Positions 1 to 9,495 are shown, counted from the first letter of the stretch. The stretch: 52,992 nt of DNA from Pelomonas sp. CA6 (GCF_022549225.1 NZ_JAKZFD010000018.1:1-52992); one strand, 5' to 3'. Made by a program: numbers and translations. The notes: generated from the sequence alone by a model not told the origin.

Positions 1-50
1 AGGGTGACCATAGATTTCTCATGGGTGGGCCCGGCGGGCCCGGGTCGGAC

Positions 51-1373
51 TCAGCGGCCCGCCTTCATCCGCGCGACGATGTCCTCGACGCGGCCCAGCA
101 GCGCCGGCACGTCCAGCGCGCAGAGTTCGCGCTGCTTGAGCCGCTGGCGGCCGCCGACCCAGACATCGGACACATGCTCGCGGCCGGCCACGTAGACCAG
201 CTGCGCGTCGGCGTGGTAGACGGGACGGCATTCCAGCGCATCCAGCGACACGGCCACGACGTCGGCCAGCTTGCCGGCCTCCAGCGTGCCCAGTTCGTCG
301 CCGCGGCCCATGGCCTTGGCGGCGCGCACGGTGGCCATCTCCAGCGCGGTGCGCGCCGAGACGCTCAGCGGGTCGCCGCTGATGCCCTTGGCCAGCAGCG
401 CCGCGGCGCGGATCTCGGCGAACATGTCCTGGCGGTTGTTGGACGCCGCGCCGTCGGTGCCCAGGATGGTGTTCACGCCCCCCGCCTCCAGCGCCTTCAC
501 CGGCGCCACGCCCGAGGCCAGCTTGAGGTTGGAGCTGGGGTTGTGCACCAGGTGCACCCCCTGCTTGGCGATGAGCGCGATCTCCTCGTCGTTCAGATGC
601 ACCATGTGCACGGCGATCAGGCGCTCGTCCAGCAGGCCCAGCTTGTGCAGGCGCGCCAGCGGCCGCTCGCCGTATTGCTTCAGGCTGCCGGCGATCTCGT
701 CCTGCGTCTCATGGATGTGGCAGTGGACCTGCATCTCGTACTTGTGTGCCAGCTCGCGCAACTTCACGAAGGTCTCGTCCGACACCGTGTAGGGCGCGTG
801 CGGCGCGCTGGTCCAGTCCAGCAGCTTCTCGCCGCGGAACTGCTCGTAGGCGGCCACGCCCTTGGCGATGTAGTCGTCCGGCCCGGAGGCATAGCCAGTG
901 GGGAAGTCAATCACGTTGATGGACACGCCGGCACGGATGCCCGAGTCGACGGCGGCGCGCGCCATCGCGGTCGGGAAGAAGTACATGTCGTTCAGGTAGG
1001 TCACGCCGCCGCGCAGCGCCTCGGCCGCGGACAGCAGCGAGCCCTGGTAGACCCAGTCCTCGCTGACCCACTGGCGCTCCAGCGGCCAGATGTGGTTGTT
1101 CAGCCAGTCCATCAGCGCGAGGTCGTCGGCCACGCCGCGCAGCAGCGACATCGCCGAATGCGTGTGGGCGTTGATCAGGCCGGGGATCAGCACATGCTGG
1201 GGCAGCTCCACCCGCTCGGCCTGCGCGTAACGGGCCAGCGCCTCGTCGCGCGGCAGCACGGCGGCGATGCGCTCGCCCTCCATCACCAGCGCATGCTGCT
1301 CCAGCACCGGACAGCCCGGCGTCATCGGGATCAGCCAACGCGGCAGAAGAACGGTCAAGGGTTGCGACATCAT
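51..1373 (-). CDS. mtaD: TRZ/ATZ-family amidohydrolase, MTA/S-adenosylhomocysteine deaminase type
   Basis: Amidohydrolase-superfamily protein of 440 aa, close to the usual length for 5-methylthioadenosine/S-adenosylhomocysteine deaminases, which are cytoplasmic and release ammonia from adenosine-type nucleosides. Visible metal-site motifs are NAHTH (His70, His72), HIHET, HMVH and the distal LGTDGAASNN with its conserved Asp. The start is the ATG at 1373, 5 nt after AAGGAG; this Shine-Dalgarno overlaps the TAA of the upstream fused ribokinase-hydrolase gene, so the two are translationally linked with an 8-nt gap. A second ATG follows immediately. The family is clear. The substrate (MTA, SAH, adenosine or a triazine-like compound) cannot be read from sequence, but the nucleoside-salvage operon favours a purine nucleoside. 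Confidence 0.88.
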   Translation of the reverse strand: MMSQPLTVLLPRWLIPMTPGCPVLEQHALVMEGERIAAVLPRDEALARYAQAERVELPQHVLIPGLINAHTHSAMSLLRGVADDLALMDWLNNHIWPLERQWVSEDWVYQGSLLSAAEALRGGVTYLNDMYFFPTAMARAAVDSGIRAGVSINVIDFPTGYASGPDDYIAKGVAAYEQFRGEKLLDWTSAPHAPYTVSDETFVKLRELAHKYEMQVHCHIHETQDEIAGSLKQYGERPLARLHKLGLLDERLIAVHMVHLNDEEIALIAKQGVHLVHNPSSNLKLASGVAPVKALEAGGVNTILGTDGAASNNRQDMFAEIRAAALLAKGISGDPLSVSARTALEMATVRAAKAMGRGDELGTLEAGKLADVVAVSLDALECRPVYHADAQLVYVAGREHVSDVWVGGRQRLKQRELCALDVPALLGRVEDIVARMKAGR

Positions 1374-1381
1374 GGGGCTCC

Positions 1382-3340
1382 TTAGAAAACTTGGTCGAAC
1401 AGGTCCAGCACCTGCGCGGACTGCACGGCGACGCAGACCTGCTGGGCCGGGGCCTCGCTCCAGGGATTGGGCTGGCGCGACTCGGCGCGCCAGTCCTGCA
1501 CGGTCTGACCGGTGGCGATGCCGTCCAGCACCACGCGCAGCGCGCCGCGGCGGCGCTCGAACAGCTCCGGCCTGAGCAGGCAGACCGCCGCGCTGGCGTC
1601 GTGAGCATAGATGCCGCCGATGCCGTCGCGCCCGTGATAGAAGTCCTGATAGTGGCGGCTGGCCTCCCACAGCAGATCGCCGACGCCGTCGCCACGGCCG
1701 CGCAGCGCGGCCAGCCGGGCCTCGGTCATCACGACCTCCTGGGTCACGTCCAGCCCGACGACGGTGAGCGGCCAGGCGGCGGTGAACACCGCGTCGGCGG
1801 CCTCGGGGTCGCAGGCGATGTTGGCCTCGGCCACCGGGCTCACGTTGCCGCTGTGGCCGCGCAGGCCGAAGGCACCGCCCATCACGACCACCTCGCGTAG
1901 CTTGGCGGCGATGGAGGGATCGTGGCGCAGGGCCAGCGCCAGGTTGGTCAGCGGGCCGACCGCGACCAGGCACAGTTCGCCCGCATGGGCATGCGCCAGC
2001 TCGCAGATCAGCTCATGCGCGGGCCGCGCGTGCAGCGGCGCGCGCGGCGCCGGCAGGCGCGCCGCCATGCCGCCCAGGCCGTCGTCGCCGTGCACATGAG
2101 CGGCCGCGTCGCGGCGGCGCTTGGCCAGCAGCGGCCCCTCGGCGCCGCGCGCCACCGGGGCGTCGTGGCCCATCAACGCCATCAGGCCCTGGGCATTGCG
2201 GCTGGTGAGGTCCACCGGCGCGTTGCCGAAGACCGTGGTCACGGCCAGCAGCTCGATCTCGGGATGGCGCGCCAGCAGCGCCAGCGCGAAGGCGTCGTCG
2301 ATGCCGGGATCGGTGTCGAAGACCACCTTGAGCCGTTGGCGCGCAGCGCCCGGTGCCGGGGCCGGCGAAGGCCTGGCGGACGGCGCGGCGGTCGCGAAAT
2401 GCGCGGCCAGCTCGGCACGGCGCGGCATGGCCTGCTGCACGCCGGGTCGGCTCACCGCCAGCGCGGCGGCCGCCTGGCCCAGCTGCACGGCGGCCTGGGC
2501 CGACAGCCCCTCGGCCAGGCCGACGATCAGCCCGCCCACCAGCGTGTCGCCGGCACCCACGGTGTCGACGGCGCGCACCGCATGCCCGGCCAGCAGCTCG
2601 CCCTGCGGCGCGTCGGCCGTGCCCAGCAGCGCGCCCTGCGCGCCCAGCGTCACCAGCACCTGGCGCGGCCCCAGCGCGAGCAGCCGGGGCAGCGCGGCGC
2701 GCGCCAGCGCCTGCGGTTCGCCGCCCGAGGGCAGCCCGGCGAGCTGCGCCGCCTCGGTTTCATTGACCACCAGCCAGTCGGTCAGCGCCAGCAGATCGGC
2801 CGGCAGGGCCTGCGCCGGCGCCGCGTTCAGCACCGTGGTCGCGCCGGCCTCCCGCGCGATCGAGAAGGCCTGGGCGATCGCCGGCAGCGGCACCTCCAGC
2901 TGCGCCGCGACCACCTGGGCCTGGCGCAACGTCGCCGCGCCGGCCCGCACATCGTCGGCCGTCAGCGCGGCGTTGCTGCCGGGCACGACGACGATGGTGT
3001 TCTCGCCATCGGACTGGGCCACGGTGATCAGCGCGACGCCGGGCCAGGCCGCGGCGTCCTGCACCAGCGCCCCCAGGTCCACGCCCTCCGCCTTGAGCGC
3101 CTCCAGCAGGTCGCGACCCTGCTGGCGCAGGCCCAGCCGCCCGACCAGCGCCACCTGGGCGCCCAGCCGCGCCGCGGCCACGGCCTGGTTGGCGCCCTTG
3201 CCGCCGGGCGTGCCGGCGTAGTGGGCACCGAGAAGCGTCTCGCCGGCCGCGGGCAGGCGCGGCGCCTGGGCGACCAGGTCCATGTTGATGCTGCCGACGA
3301 CCGCGATGCGGGCGCCCGGGGATGGGACTGAAGAATTCAT
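1382..3340 (-). CDS. Fused ribokinase-nucleoside hydrolase (bifunctional)
   Basis: One uninterrupted 652-aa frame carries two complete enzymes. Residues about 10-310 are a PfkB-family ribokinase: GSINMD near the N-terminus, GGKGAN at 46-51 and the catalytic DTVGAGD ending at Asp265. A Pro/Ala-rich linker follows (about 310-335). The rest is an IunH/RihA-type nucleoside hydrolase with DTDPGIDD at 342-349, a GNVSPVAEANI segment and a late HDASA motif. The expected chemistry is hydrolysis of a ribonucleoside to base plus ribose, then phosphorylation of the ribose to ribose 5-phosphate. No internal start with a good ribosome-binding site is seen at the second domain, so a single polypeptide is likely. 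The ATG overlaps the lacI-type stop codon (ATGA). Both halves are family-certain; nucleobase preference is unknown. Confidence 0.9.
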   Translation of the reverse strand: MNSSVPSPGARIAVVGSINMDLVAQAPRLPAAGETLLGAHYAGTPGGKGANQAVAAARLGAQVALVGRLGLRQQGRDLLEALKAEGVDLGALVQDAAAWPGVALITVAQSDGENTIVVVPGSNAALTADDVRAGAATLRQAQVVAAQLEVPLPAIAQAFSIAREAGATTVLNAAPAQALPADLLALTDWLVVNETEAAQLAGLPSGGEPQALARAALPRLLALGPRQVLVTLGAQGALLGTADAPQGELLAGHAVRAVDTVGAGDTLVGGLIVGLAEGLSAQAAVQLGQAAAALAVSRPGVQQAMPRRAELAAHFATAAPSARPSPAPAPGAARQRLKVVFDTDPGIDDAFALALLARHPEIELLAVTTVFGNAPVDLTSRNAQGLMALMGHDAPVARGAEGPLLAKRRRDAAAHVHGDDGLGGMAARLPAPRAPLHARPAHELICELAHAHAGELCLVAVGPLTNLALALRHDPSIAAKLREVVVMGGAFGLRGHSGNVSPVAEANIACDPEAADAVFTAAWPLTVVGLDVTQEVVMTEARLAALRGRGDGVGDLLWEASRHYQDFYHGRDGIGGIYAHDASAAVCLLRPELFERRRGALRVVLDGIATGQTVQDWRAESRQPNPWSEAPAQQVCVAVQSAQVLDLFDQVF

Positions 3341-4350
3341 GCGGAAGCGCGCGGCACGGGCGCGGTGGTTTCGCGCAGCACCAAGCGGGGCTGCATGCGC
3401 AGGTCCCGCAACGGGGCCTGGGGTTGTTCGATGCGGCTGATCAGGGCCCGGCCGGCCTCGCGGCCCAGTTCCTTGATCGACACGCCCACGGTGGTCAGCG
3501 CCGGGTAGACATAGGCGCCCAGCTCGATCGCGTCGAAGCCGACGATGGAGAGCTGCTCCGGCACCGCCAGCTTGAGTTCGGCCGCGGCGCGCAAGGCGCC
3601 CATGGCCATCAAGTCGTTGCTGACGAAGAGCGCGCTGAGCTCGGGCCGGCGCTGCAGCAGGCCCTTGGCGGCCTCGTAGCCGCCCGCGCTGCTGAAGTCG
3701 CTCTCCACCAGCCAGGCCTCGGGCGCGTTGATGCCCTGCCCGGCCAGCGCGCGGCGCCATCCGGCCACGCGCTCGCGCGCCACCTCGAACTCGCCGGGGC
3801 CGCTGACGCAGCCGATGCGGACATGGCCCAGGCTCAGCAGATGTCGAACGGCCTCGTAGGCGCCCGCCTCGTTGTCCACCGCGACACGGTCGGCGCGCGC
3901 GCCCGGCACCAGGCGGTCCACCGTCACCGCGGGCACGCTGGCATGGCGGAACAGCCCGGCCAGCGCCTCGGAGTCGCCGGCGGAGCTCAGCAGCAGGCCG
4001 TCGATGCGCTTCTCCAGCAGCGTGCGCATGTACTGCTGCTGGTGCTTGGGGTTGTTGTCAGAGTTGCAGAGAAAGACCGAATAGCCGGCCTGGCGGCAGC
4101 ACTCCTCGACGCCGCAGACCAGCTCGGCGAAGAAGGGGTTCTCCACATTGGGCACCAGCACGCCGACGATGCGCGTTTCGCTCTTGCGCAGCGAGCGCGC
4201 GACCGCGCTGGGCAGATAGCCGATCTCGTCCACCGCCGCGAGCACCCGCGCGCGCGCCTCGGCGCTCACCGGGCGGGTGTTGTTCAGCACATGGGAGACG
4301 GTGGTGAAGGAAACACCGGCCAGCGCGGCCACATCCTTGATCGTGCTCAT
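3337..4350 (-). CDS. LacI-family transcriptional regulator (RbsR/PurR-like)
   Basis: A protein of 337 aa, the normal length for the family. The N-terminal helix-turn-helix (TIKDVAALAGVSFTTVSHVLNN, residues 3-24) is followed by the hinge helix and a periplasmic-binding-protein-like sugar domain (GVLVPNVENPFFAEL onward). It is the first gene of its operon and overlaps the fused ribokinase-hydrolase gene by 4 nt, which suggests control of nucleoside or ribose salvage. A 20-bp perfect palindrome about 50 bp upstream is the probable operator, so autoregulation is likely. The effector, perhaps ribose or a nucleoside, is inferred only from the neighbours. Confidence 0.9.
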   Translation of the reverse strand: MSTIKDVAALAGVSFTTVSHVLNNTRPVSAEARARVLAAVDEIGYLPSAVARSLRKSETRIVGVLVPNVENPFFAELVCGVEECCRQAGYSVFLCNSDNNPKHQQQYMRTLLEKRIDGLLLSSAGDSEALAGLFRHASVPAVTVDRLVPGARADRVAVDNEAGAYEAVRHLLSLGHVRIGCVSGPGEFEVARERVAGWRRALAGQGINAPEAWLVESDFSSAGGYEAAKGLLQRRPELSALFVSNDLMAMGALRAAAELKLAVPEQLSIVGFDAIELGAYVYPALTTVGVSIKELGREAGRALISRIEQPQAPLRDLRMQPRLVLRETTAPVPRASA

Positions 4351-4398
4351 CGGGCGTCAGGGCCGGGGCGACCGGCGCGGGCAGGGTGAATCAGCCAA

Positions 4399-4418
4399 AT
4401 CAGCAAACGTTTGCTGAT
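4399..4418. promoter_or_regulatory. LacI-type operator, 20-bp perfect palindrome
   Basis: The sequence is a perfect inverted repeat with core AGCAAACGTTTGCT centred on CG, as in PurR/RbsR-class operators. It lies 49 bp upstream of the LacI-family start codon, between that gene and the gltA terminator. It is most simply the site through which the regulator controls its own operon. Confidence 0.8.
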
Positions 4419-4441
4419 CGGCGAGCATAGCGCAAGATCAA

Positions 4442-4469
4442 GAAAAAACCCCGTGCCAAAGGCACGGGG
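4442..4469 (-). terminator. Rho-independent terminator of gltA
   Basis: A 9-bp perfect stem (CCCCGTGCC, loop of 3, GGCACGGGG) is followed on the minus strand by six T residues. It sits 45 bp past the gltA stop and closes the sdh-gltA transcript. Confidence 0.88.
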
Positions 4470-4513
4470 TCGTGGGGAGGCGCCGGCCCGGCGGAAGCGG
4501 GCCTGGCCGTCGA

Positions 4514-5824
4514 TCAGCGCTGACCGATGGGCTTGACGTCGCGCGCGGTGGCGCCGACGAAGAGCTGGCGCGGACGGCCGATCTTGTACTCGGGATCCGA
4601 GATCATTTCGTTCAGCTGGGCGATCCAGCCCACCGTGCGGGCGAGCGCGAAGATCGCGGTGAACAGCGGCACCGGGATGCCGATGGCGCGCTGCACGATG
4701 CCGGAGTAAAAGTCCACGTTCGGGTAGAGCTTGCGGGCGACGAAGTATTCGTCTTCCAGCGCAATCTTCTCCAGCTCCATGGCCAGCTTGAACAGCGGGT
4801 CGTTCTGCAGGCCCAGCTCGCCCAGCACCTCGTGGCAGGTCTCGCGCATCAGCTTGGCGCGCGGGTCGTAGTTCTTGTAGACCCGGTGACCGAAGCCCAT
4901 CAGCTTGACGTTGGAGTTCTTGTCCTTGACCTGCTTGATGAAGTCGCCGATGCGCGCCACGCCACCCTGCTTCTGGATGTCGTAGAGCATGTTCAGGCAG
5001 GCCTCGTTGGCACCGCCGTGCGCCGGGCCCCACAGGCAGGCCACGCCGGCGGCGATGGCGGCGAAGGGGTTGGTGCCCGACGAGCCGCACAGGCGCACCG
5101 TGGAGGTGGACGCGTTCTGCTCGTGGTCGGCGTGCAGCGTGAAGATACGGTCCATCGCGCGCACCAGCACGTCGTTGGGCTTGTACTCCTCGCAGGGCGT
5201 GGCGAACATCATGCGCATGAAGTTGCCGGCGTACGAGAGGTCGTTCTTCGGGTACACGTAGGGCTGGCCCACGGTGTACTTGTAGGCCATCGCGACCAGC
5301 GTGGGCATCTTGGCGATCAGGCGGATCGCCGCGATCTCGCGGTGCTCGGGGTTGTTGATGTCGGTGCTGTCGTGATAGAAGGCCGACATCGCGCCCACCA
5401 GGCCGGTCATCACGGCCATCGGGTGCGCGTCGCGGCGGAAGCCGCGCAGGAAGAACTGCATCTGCTCGTTGACCATGGTGTGGTTGGTCACGCGCGAGAC
5501 GAATTCGGCCTTCTGCGATTCGTTGGGCAGCTCGCCGTTCAGCAGCAGGTAGCAGACTTCCAGGTAGTCGCACTGCACCGCCAGCTGCTCGATGGGATAG
5601 CCGCGGTACAGCAGCTCGCCCTTGTCGCCGTCGATGTAGGTAATGGTGGAGTTGCAGGACGCGGTCGACAGGAAGCCCGGGTCATAGGTGAACTTGCCCG
5701 TCTGCGCGTACAGCTTGCGGATGTCGATCACATCCGGGCCGATGCTGCCCTTGTACAGGGGCAGGTCCATGCTGGGGCTGCCGTCCGAGAACGACAGGGT
5801 GGCTTTCACGTCAGAGGGTGTCAT
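4514..5824 (-). CDS. gltA: Citrate synthase (type II)
   Basis: Condenses oxaloacetate and acetyl-CoA to citrate in the cytoplasm. The motifs [21 protein letters not shown] and [14 protein letters not shown] mark the active site, and the length (436 aa) fits the hexameric type II enzymes of Gram-negative bacteria. Two ATGs lie close together. The one at 5824 has GAAGGA 6 nt upstream, while the one at 5830 would sit directly on that element, so 5824 is chosen. It is the last gene of the sdhCDAB-sdhE-gltA run, 30 bp after sdhE, and is followed by a strong terminator. Confidence 0.96.
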   Translation of the reverse strand: MTPSDVKATLSFSDGSPSMDLPLYKGSIGPDVIDIRKLYAQTGKFTYDPGFLSTASCNSTITYIDGDKGELLYRGYPIEQLAVQCDYLEVCYLLLNGELPNESQKAEFVSRVTNHTMVNEQMQFFLRGFRRDAHPMAVMTGLVGAMSAFYHDSTDINNPEHREIAAIRLIAKMPTLVAMAYKYTVGQPYVYPKNDLSYAGNFMRMMFATPCEEYKPNDVLVRAMDRIFTLHADHEQNASTSTVRLCGSSGTNPFAAIAAGVACLWGPAHGGANEACLNMLYDIQKQGGVARIGDFIKQVKDKNSNVKLMGFGHRVYKNYDPRAKLMRETCHEVLGELGLQNDPLFKLAMELEKIALEDEYFVARKLYPNVDFYSGIVQRAIGIPVPLFTAIFALARTVGWIAQLNEMISDPEYKIGRPRQLFVGATARDVKPIGQR

Positions 5825-5854
5825 GGGCATTCCTTCAATGACTTCTGGGGATTC

Positions 5855-6133
5855 TTAGTGGGGCGTCCTGAGCAGGCCCAGGACCTCGAGGACGTCCGGG
5901 CGAGCGAGCTCGCCCTCGGGCTCCTTGCGCGCAAGCAGCAGGTCCAGCAGATCGTTGTCCGCCAGGTCCATCAGCTGACGCAGGCCCTCGGCCTGGAAGA
6001 AGGTCAGACGGTCTTCGTACTTGCCGAAGAAGCGCTCGATGAAGAGGTCGTTCTCCAGCAGGCCGCGGCGGCAGCGCCACTTCAGCTTGGACAGAGAACG
6101 CTCGTCGATGCGTGCATGTACGTCGGCGGTCAT
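5855..6133 (-). CDS. sdhE: FAD assembly factor SdhE
   Basis: A 92-aa protein of the YgfY/SdhE/SDHAF2 family, which promotes covalent attachment of FAD to the succinate dehydrogenase flavoprotein. The diagnostic RGxxE motif is present (RGLLEND, from Arg23). AAGGAG lies 5 nt before the ATG. It lies between sdhB and gltA, the usual position in this order. Confidence 0.93.
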   Translation of the reverse strand: MTADVHARIDERSLSKLKWRCRRGLLENDLFIERFFGKYEDRLTFFQAEGLRQLMDLADNDLLDLLLARKEPEGELARPDVLEVLGLLRTPH

Positions 6134-6152
6134 GACCTCTCCTTGGCCGGTT

Positions 6153-6860
6153 TCAGACGGCGCGACGCACCATCAGTTCCTTGATCTTGCCGATCGCCTT
6201 CGTGGGGTTCAAGCCCTTGGGGCAGACGTCCACGCAGTTCATGATGGTGTGGCAACGGAACAGACGGTACGGGTCTTCCAGGTTGTCCAGGCGCTCGGAG
6301 GTCGCCTGGTCGCGGCTGTCCGCGATGAAGCGGTAGGCCTGCAGCAGACCGGCGGGACCGACGAACTTGTCGGGGTTCCACCAGAAGCTGGGGCAGCTGG
6401 TCGAGCAGCTGGCGCACAGGATGCACTCGTACAGGCCGTCCAGTTCCTCGCGCTCCACCGGCGACTGCAGGCGCTCCTTCTCGGGCGGCGGCGTGTCGTT
6501 GACCAGGTAGGGCTTGATCGAGTGGTACTGCTTGAAGAACTGCGTCATGTCCACGATCAGGTCGCGCACGACGGGCAGGCCCGGCAGCGGCTTCAAGACC
6601 ACGGTCTGCGGCAGCGAGCGCATGTTGGTCAGGCAGGCCAGGCCGTTCTTGCCGTTGATGTTCATCGCGTCCGAACCGCAGACGCCTTCGCGGCAGGAGC
6701 GGCGGAAGCTCAGCGTGGGATCCACGGCCTTGAGCTTGACCAGCGCGTCCAGCAGCATGCGTTCATTGCCCTCGAGTTCGATCTCGATGGTCTGCATGTA
6801 GGGCTTGGCGTCCTTGTCCGGGTCGTAGCGGTAGATCTGGAAGGTACGTTTCTGACTCAT
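6153..6860 (-). CDS. sdhB: Succinate dehydrogenase iron-sulfur subunit
   Basis: Iron-sulfur subunit of complex II, 235 aa. The N-terminal ferredoxin domain has CREGVCGSD plus a downstream Cys for the 2Fe-2S centre. The C-terminal part has [12 protein letters not shown] and [17 protein letters not shown] for the 4Fe-4S and 3Fe-4S centres. It starts 12 bp after sdhA with AAGGA in range. Confidence 0.97.
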   Translation of the reverse strand: MSQKRTFQIYRYDPDKDAKPYMQTIEIELEGNERMLLDALVKLKAVDPTLSFRRSCREGVCGSDAMNINGKNGLACLTNMRSLPQTVVLKPLPGLPVVRDLIVDMTQFFKQYHSIKPYLVNDTPPPEKERLQSPVEREELDGLYECILCASCSTSCPSFWWNPDKFVGPAGLLQAYRFIADSRDQATSERLDNLEDPYRLFRCHTIMNCVDVCPKGLNPTKAIGKIKELMVRRAV

Positions 6861-6872
6861 GACTGCAATCCT

Positions 6873-8648
6873 TTAGAAGGTACGCACCTTGGGCGGCACG
6901 GACTCGACGGTCAGCGGCTTGAGGTTGACCGGCTTGTACTCCAGGCGGTTGCCTTCCGAGTACCACAGGGTGTGCTTCATCCAGTTCTCGTCGTCGCGGT
7001 TCGGGAAGTCGTTGTGCGCGTGGGCGCCACGGCTTTCCGGACGGGCGGCGGCGGAGACCATCGTGGCCTTCGCGGCCTCGATCAGGTTCTCGACCTCCAG
7101 CGCCTCGACGCGGGCGGTGTTGAACACCTTGGACTTGTCCTTCAGGCCGATGCTCTTCACGCGCTCGGCCACTTCCAGGATCTTCTGGACGCCCTCTTCC
7201 ATGCTCGCCTGGGTGCGGAACACGCCGGCGTGCTTCTGCATCGTGGCGCGGATGTCGTTGGCGACGTCCTGGGCGTACTCGCCGCTGGCGTTGCTCTCCA
7301 GACGGGCCAGGCGCGCCAGGGTGCGGTCGGCCGCGTCCTTGGGCAGGGGCTTGTGCTCGCGGTTCTTCAGGTTGAACTCGACGATGTGGTTGCCCGCCGC
7401 GCGGCCGAAGACCACCAGGTCCAGCAGCGAGTTCGTGCCCAGGCGGTTCGCGCCATGCACGCTGACGCAGGAGCACTCGCCCACCGCGTACAGGCCGTTG
7501 ACGATTTCGTTGGGCTTGCCATTCGCCGGCACGACCACCTGGCCATGCACATTGGTCGGGATGCCGCCCATCTGGTAATGGATGGTCGGCACGACCGGGA
7601 TGGGTTCCTTGGTGATGTCGACGTTGGCGAAGTTGTGGCCGATCTCGAACACCGAGGGCAGGCGCTTCATGATGGTCTCGGCGCCCAGGTGGGTCATGTC
7701 CAGCAGGACATAGTCCTTGTTGGGACCGCAGCCGCGACCTTCCTTGATCTCCTGGTCCATGGAGCGCGAGACGAAGTCGCGCGGCGCCAGGTCCTTCAGC
7801 GTCGGCGCGTAGCGCTCCATGAAGCGCTCGCCATTGGCGTTGCGCAGGATCGCGCCTTCGCCGCGGCAGCCTTCGGTCAGCAGCACGCCCGCGCCGGCCA
7901 CGCCGGTGGGGTGGAACTGCCAGAACTCCATGTCCTCCAGCGGGATGCCGGCGCGCGCCGCCATGCCCAGGCCGTCACCGGTGTTGATGAAGGCATTGGT
8001 CGACGCGGCGTAGATGCGCCCGGCGCCGCCGGTGGCCATCAGCACGGTCTTGGCCTGCAGGATGTGGACCTCGCCGGTCTCCATTTCCAGCGCGGTCACG
8101 CCGACCACGTCGCCATCGGCGTCGCGAATCAGGTCCAGCGCCATCCACTCGACGAAGAACTGCGTGTTGGCCTTGACGTTCTGCTGGTACAGCGTGTGCA
8201 ACAGCGCGTGGCCGGTGCGGTCGGCCGCGGCGCAGGCGCGCTGCACGGGCTTCTCGCCGTAGTTGGCGGTGTGGCCGCCGAAGGGGCGCTGGTAGATCGA
8301 GCCGTCCGGATTGCGGTCGAAGGGCATGCCGAAGTGCTCAAGCTCGTACACGACCTTGGGGGCTTCGCGGCACATGAACTCGATCGCGTCCTGGTCGCCG
8401 AGCCAGTCGGAGCCCTTGACGGTGTCGAAGAAGTGATAGTGCCAGTTGTCCTCGGACATGTTGCCCAGCGAGGCTCCGATGCCGCCCTGCGCGGCGACGG
8501 TGTGCGAGCGCGTCGGGAAGACCTTGGACAGCACGGCCACGTTCAGGCCGGCGCGGGAGAGCTGCAGCGAGGCGCGCATGCCGGAGCCACCGGCCCCGAT
8601 GATCACGACATCAAACCTGCGCTTGGGGAGCGACGTTCCAACTTGCAT
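6873..8648 (-). CDS. sdhA: Succinate dehydrogenase flavoprotein subunit
   Basis: Catalytic flavoprotein of complex II, 591 aa, oxidising succinate to fumarate. It shows the FAD dinucleotide fold near the N-terminus (VVIIGAGGSGM), the covalent FAD His (SHTVAAQGG, His49) and the active-site segment GEGAILRN. GGAGG lies 7 nt before the ATG, and the gene begins 1 nt after the sdhD stop. Confidence 0.97.
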   Translation of the reverse strand: MQVGTSLPKRRFDVVIIGAGGSGMRASLQLSRAGLNVAVLSKVFPTRSHTVAAQGGIGASLGNMSEDNWHYHFFDTVKGSDWLGDQDAIEFMCREAPKVVYELEHFGMPFDRNPDGSIYQRPFGGHTANYGEKPVQRACAAADRTGHALLHTLYQQNVKANTQFFVEWMALDLIRDADGDVVGVTALEMETGEVHILQAKTVLMATGGAGRIYAASTNAFINTGDGLGMAARAGIPLEDMEFWQFHPTGVAGAGVLLTEGCRGEGAILRNANGERFMERYAPTLKDLAPRDFVSRSMDQEIKEGRGCGPNKDYVLLDMTHLGAETIMKRLPSVFEIGHNFANVDITKEPIPVVPTIHYQMGGIPTNVHGQVVVPANGKPNEIVNGLYAVGECSCVSVHGANRLGTNSLLDLVVFGRAAGNHIVEFNLKNREHKPLPKDAADRTLARLARLESNASGEYAQDVANDIRATMQKHAGVFRTQASMEEGVQKILEVAERVKSIGLKDKSKVFNTARVEALEVENLIEAAKATMVSAAARPESRGAHAHNDFPNRDDENWMKHTLWYSEGNRLEYKPVNLKPLTVESVPPKVRTF

Positions 8649-8649
8649 T

Positions 8650-9012
8650 TCAAAGCCTCCAGAGCACTTGGATCGCCCAACCCGTGCAACCCAGCAACCA
8701 AACCAGCGTGAACACGTGCAGCGCCAGGCGCAGGCCCACCGGTTTGACGTAATCCATCCAGATATCCCGCACGCCGACCCAGGCGTGATACGCCAGCGAC
8801 AGCACCAGCGCGAAGGTCAGGAACTTCATCCACTGCTTGGCGAAGATGCCCGCCCACAGCTCATAGCCCAGGGGCTCGGCGGTCAGCAGCACCTGTGCCA
8901 GCAGCACGATGGTGAACAGGGCCATCAGCACGGCCGTGGCGCGCTGCGCCATCCAGTCGCGCAGGCCGTAGTGCGCACCGACGACGATGCGCTTGGAACC
9001 GAAAGTACTCAT
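8650..9012 (-). CDS. sdhD: Succinate dehydrogenase membrane anchor subunit
   Basis: A 120-aa membrane anchor with three hydrophobic segments. The HAWVGVRDIWMDYVKP motif is characteristic of SdhD and carries the likely heme-b/quinone-site residues. It lies between sdhC and sdhA in the standard order. Confidence 0.95.
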   Translation of the reverse strand: MSTFGSKRIVVGAHYGLRDWMAQRATAVLMALFTIVLLAQVLLTAEPLGYELWAGIFAKQWMKFLTFALVLSLAYHAWVGVRDIWMDYVKPVGLRLALHVFTLVWLLGCTGWAIQVLWRL

Positions 9013-9051
9013 TGTTTGTGTGCCTCTTCTTGAGTGCGAGCCGCCGCGGGC

Positions 9052-9495
9052 TCAGTACAGGCCGAACAGCTTGGCACCCAGGGCCAGCGTCAGCAGCACG
9101 CTCAGGGCCAGCGTGGCCACGGCGCTGCTGTGCCCCTGGGCCTTGCTGACGCTGTGGGTGGCGTCCATCCACAGATGGCGCACGCCGGCGATGAAGTGGT
9201 GCAGATAGCCCCAGATCAGGCCCAGCGTCACCAGCTTCACGAACCAGCCGGGCACGAAGCCGATGCCGGCCACGAAGGCGGAACGGAAGGCGTCGAACGA
9301 GATTTCCGAGCTGACGCTGGTGTCGAACATCCAGATCACGAAGGGCAGCAGCAGGAACATCAGCAGCCCGCTGATGCGGTGCAGGATGGACACGATGCCC
9401 GCCGCCGGCAGGCGATAGGTGGGCAAGTCAGAGAAGAAGTTGACGTTGCGGTAGACCGGTCGCGGCCTTGCCGAGTCTTTGGTGATGTCCGTCAT
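9052..9495 (-). CDS. sdhC: Succinate dehydrogenase cytochrome b556 subunit
   Basis: A 147-aa cytochrome b subunit. It has the signature RPVYRNVNFFSDLPTYRLP, then HRISGL at the first membrane helix, and HHFIAGVRHLWMD, which carries the heme-b His ligand. It is the first structural gene of the sdh operon; AAGG precedes the ATG by 7 nt. The regulator gene gntR lies 97 bp upstream on the same strand. Confidence 0.95.
   Translation of the reverse strand: MTDITKDSARPRPVYRNVNFFSDLPTYRLPAAGIVSILHRISGLLMFLLLPFVIWMFDTSVSSEISFDAFRSAFVAGIGFVPGWFVKLVTLGLIWGYLHHFIAGVRHLWMDATHSVSKAQGHSSAVATLALSVLLTLALGAKLFGLY

Noticed and set aside
1-50. Possible start of another minus-strand gene (ATG at 22 or 11), perhaps the next gene after the deaminase
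   Set aside because: Only a handful of codons are inside the window, there is no clear ribosome-binding site, and the two ATGs are in different frames.
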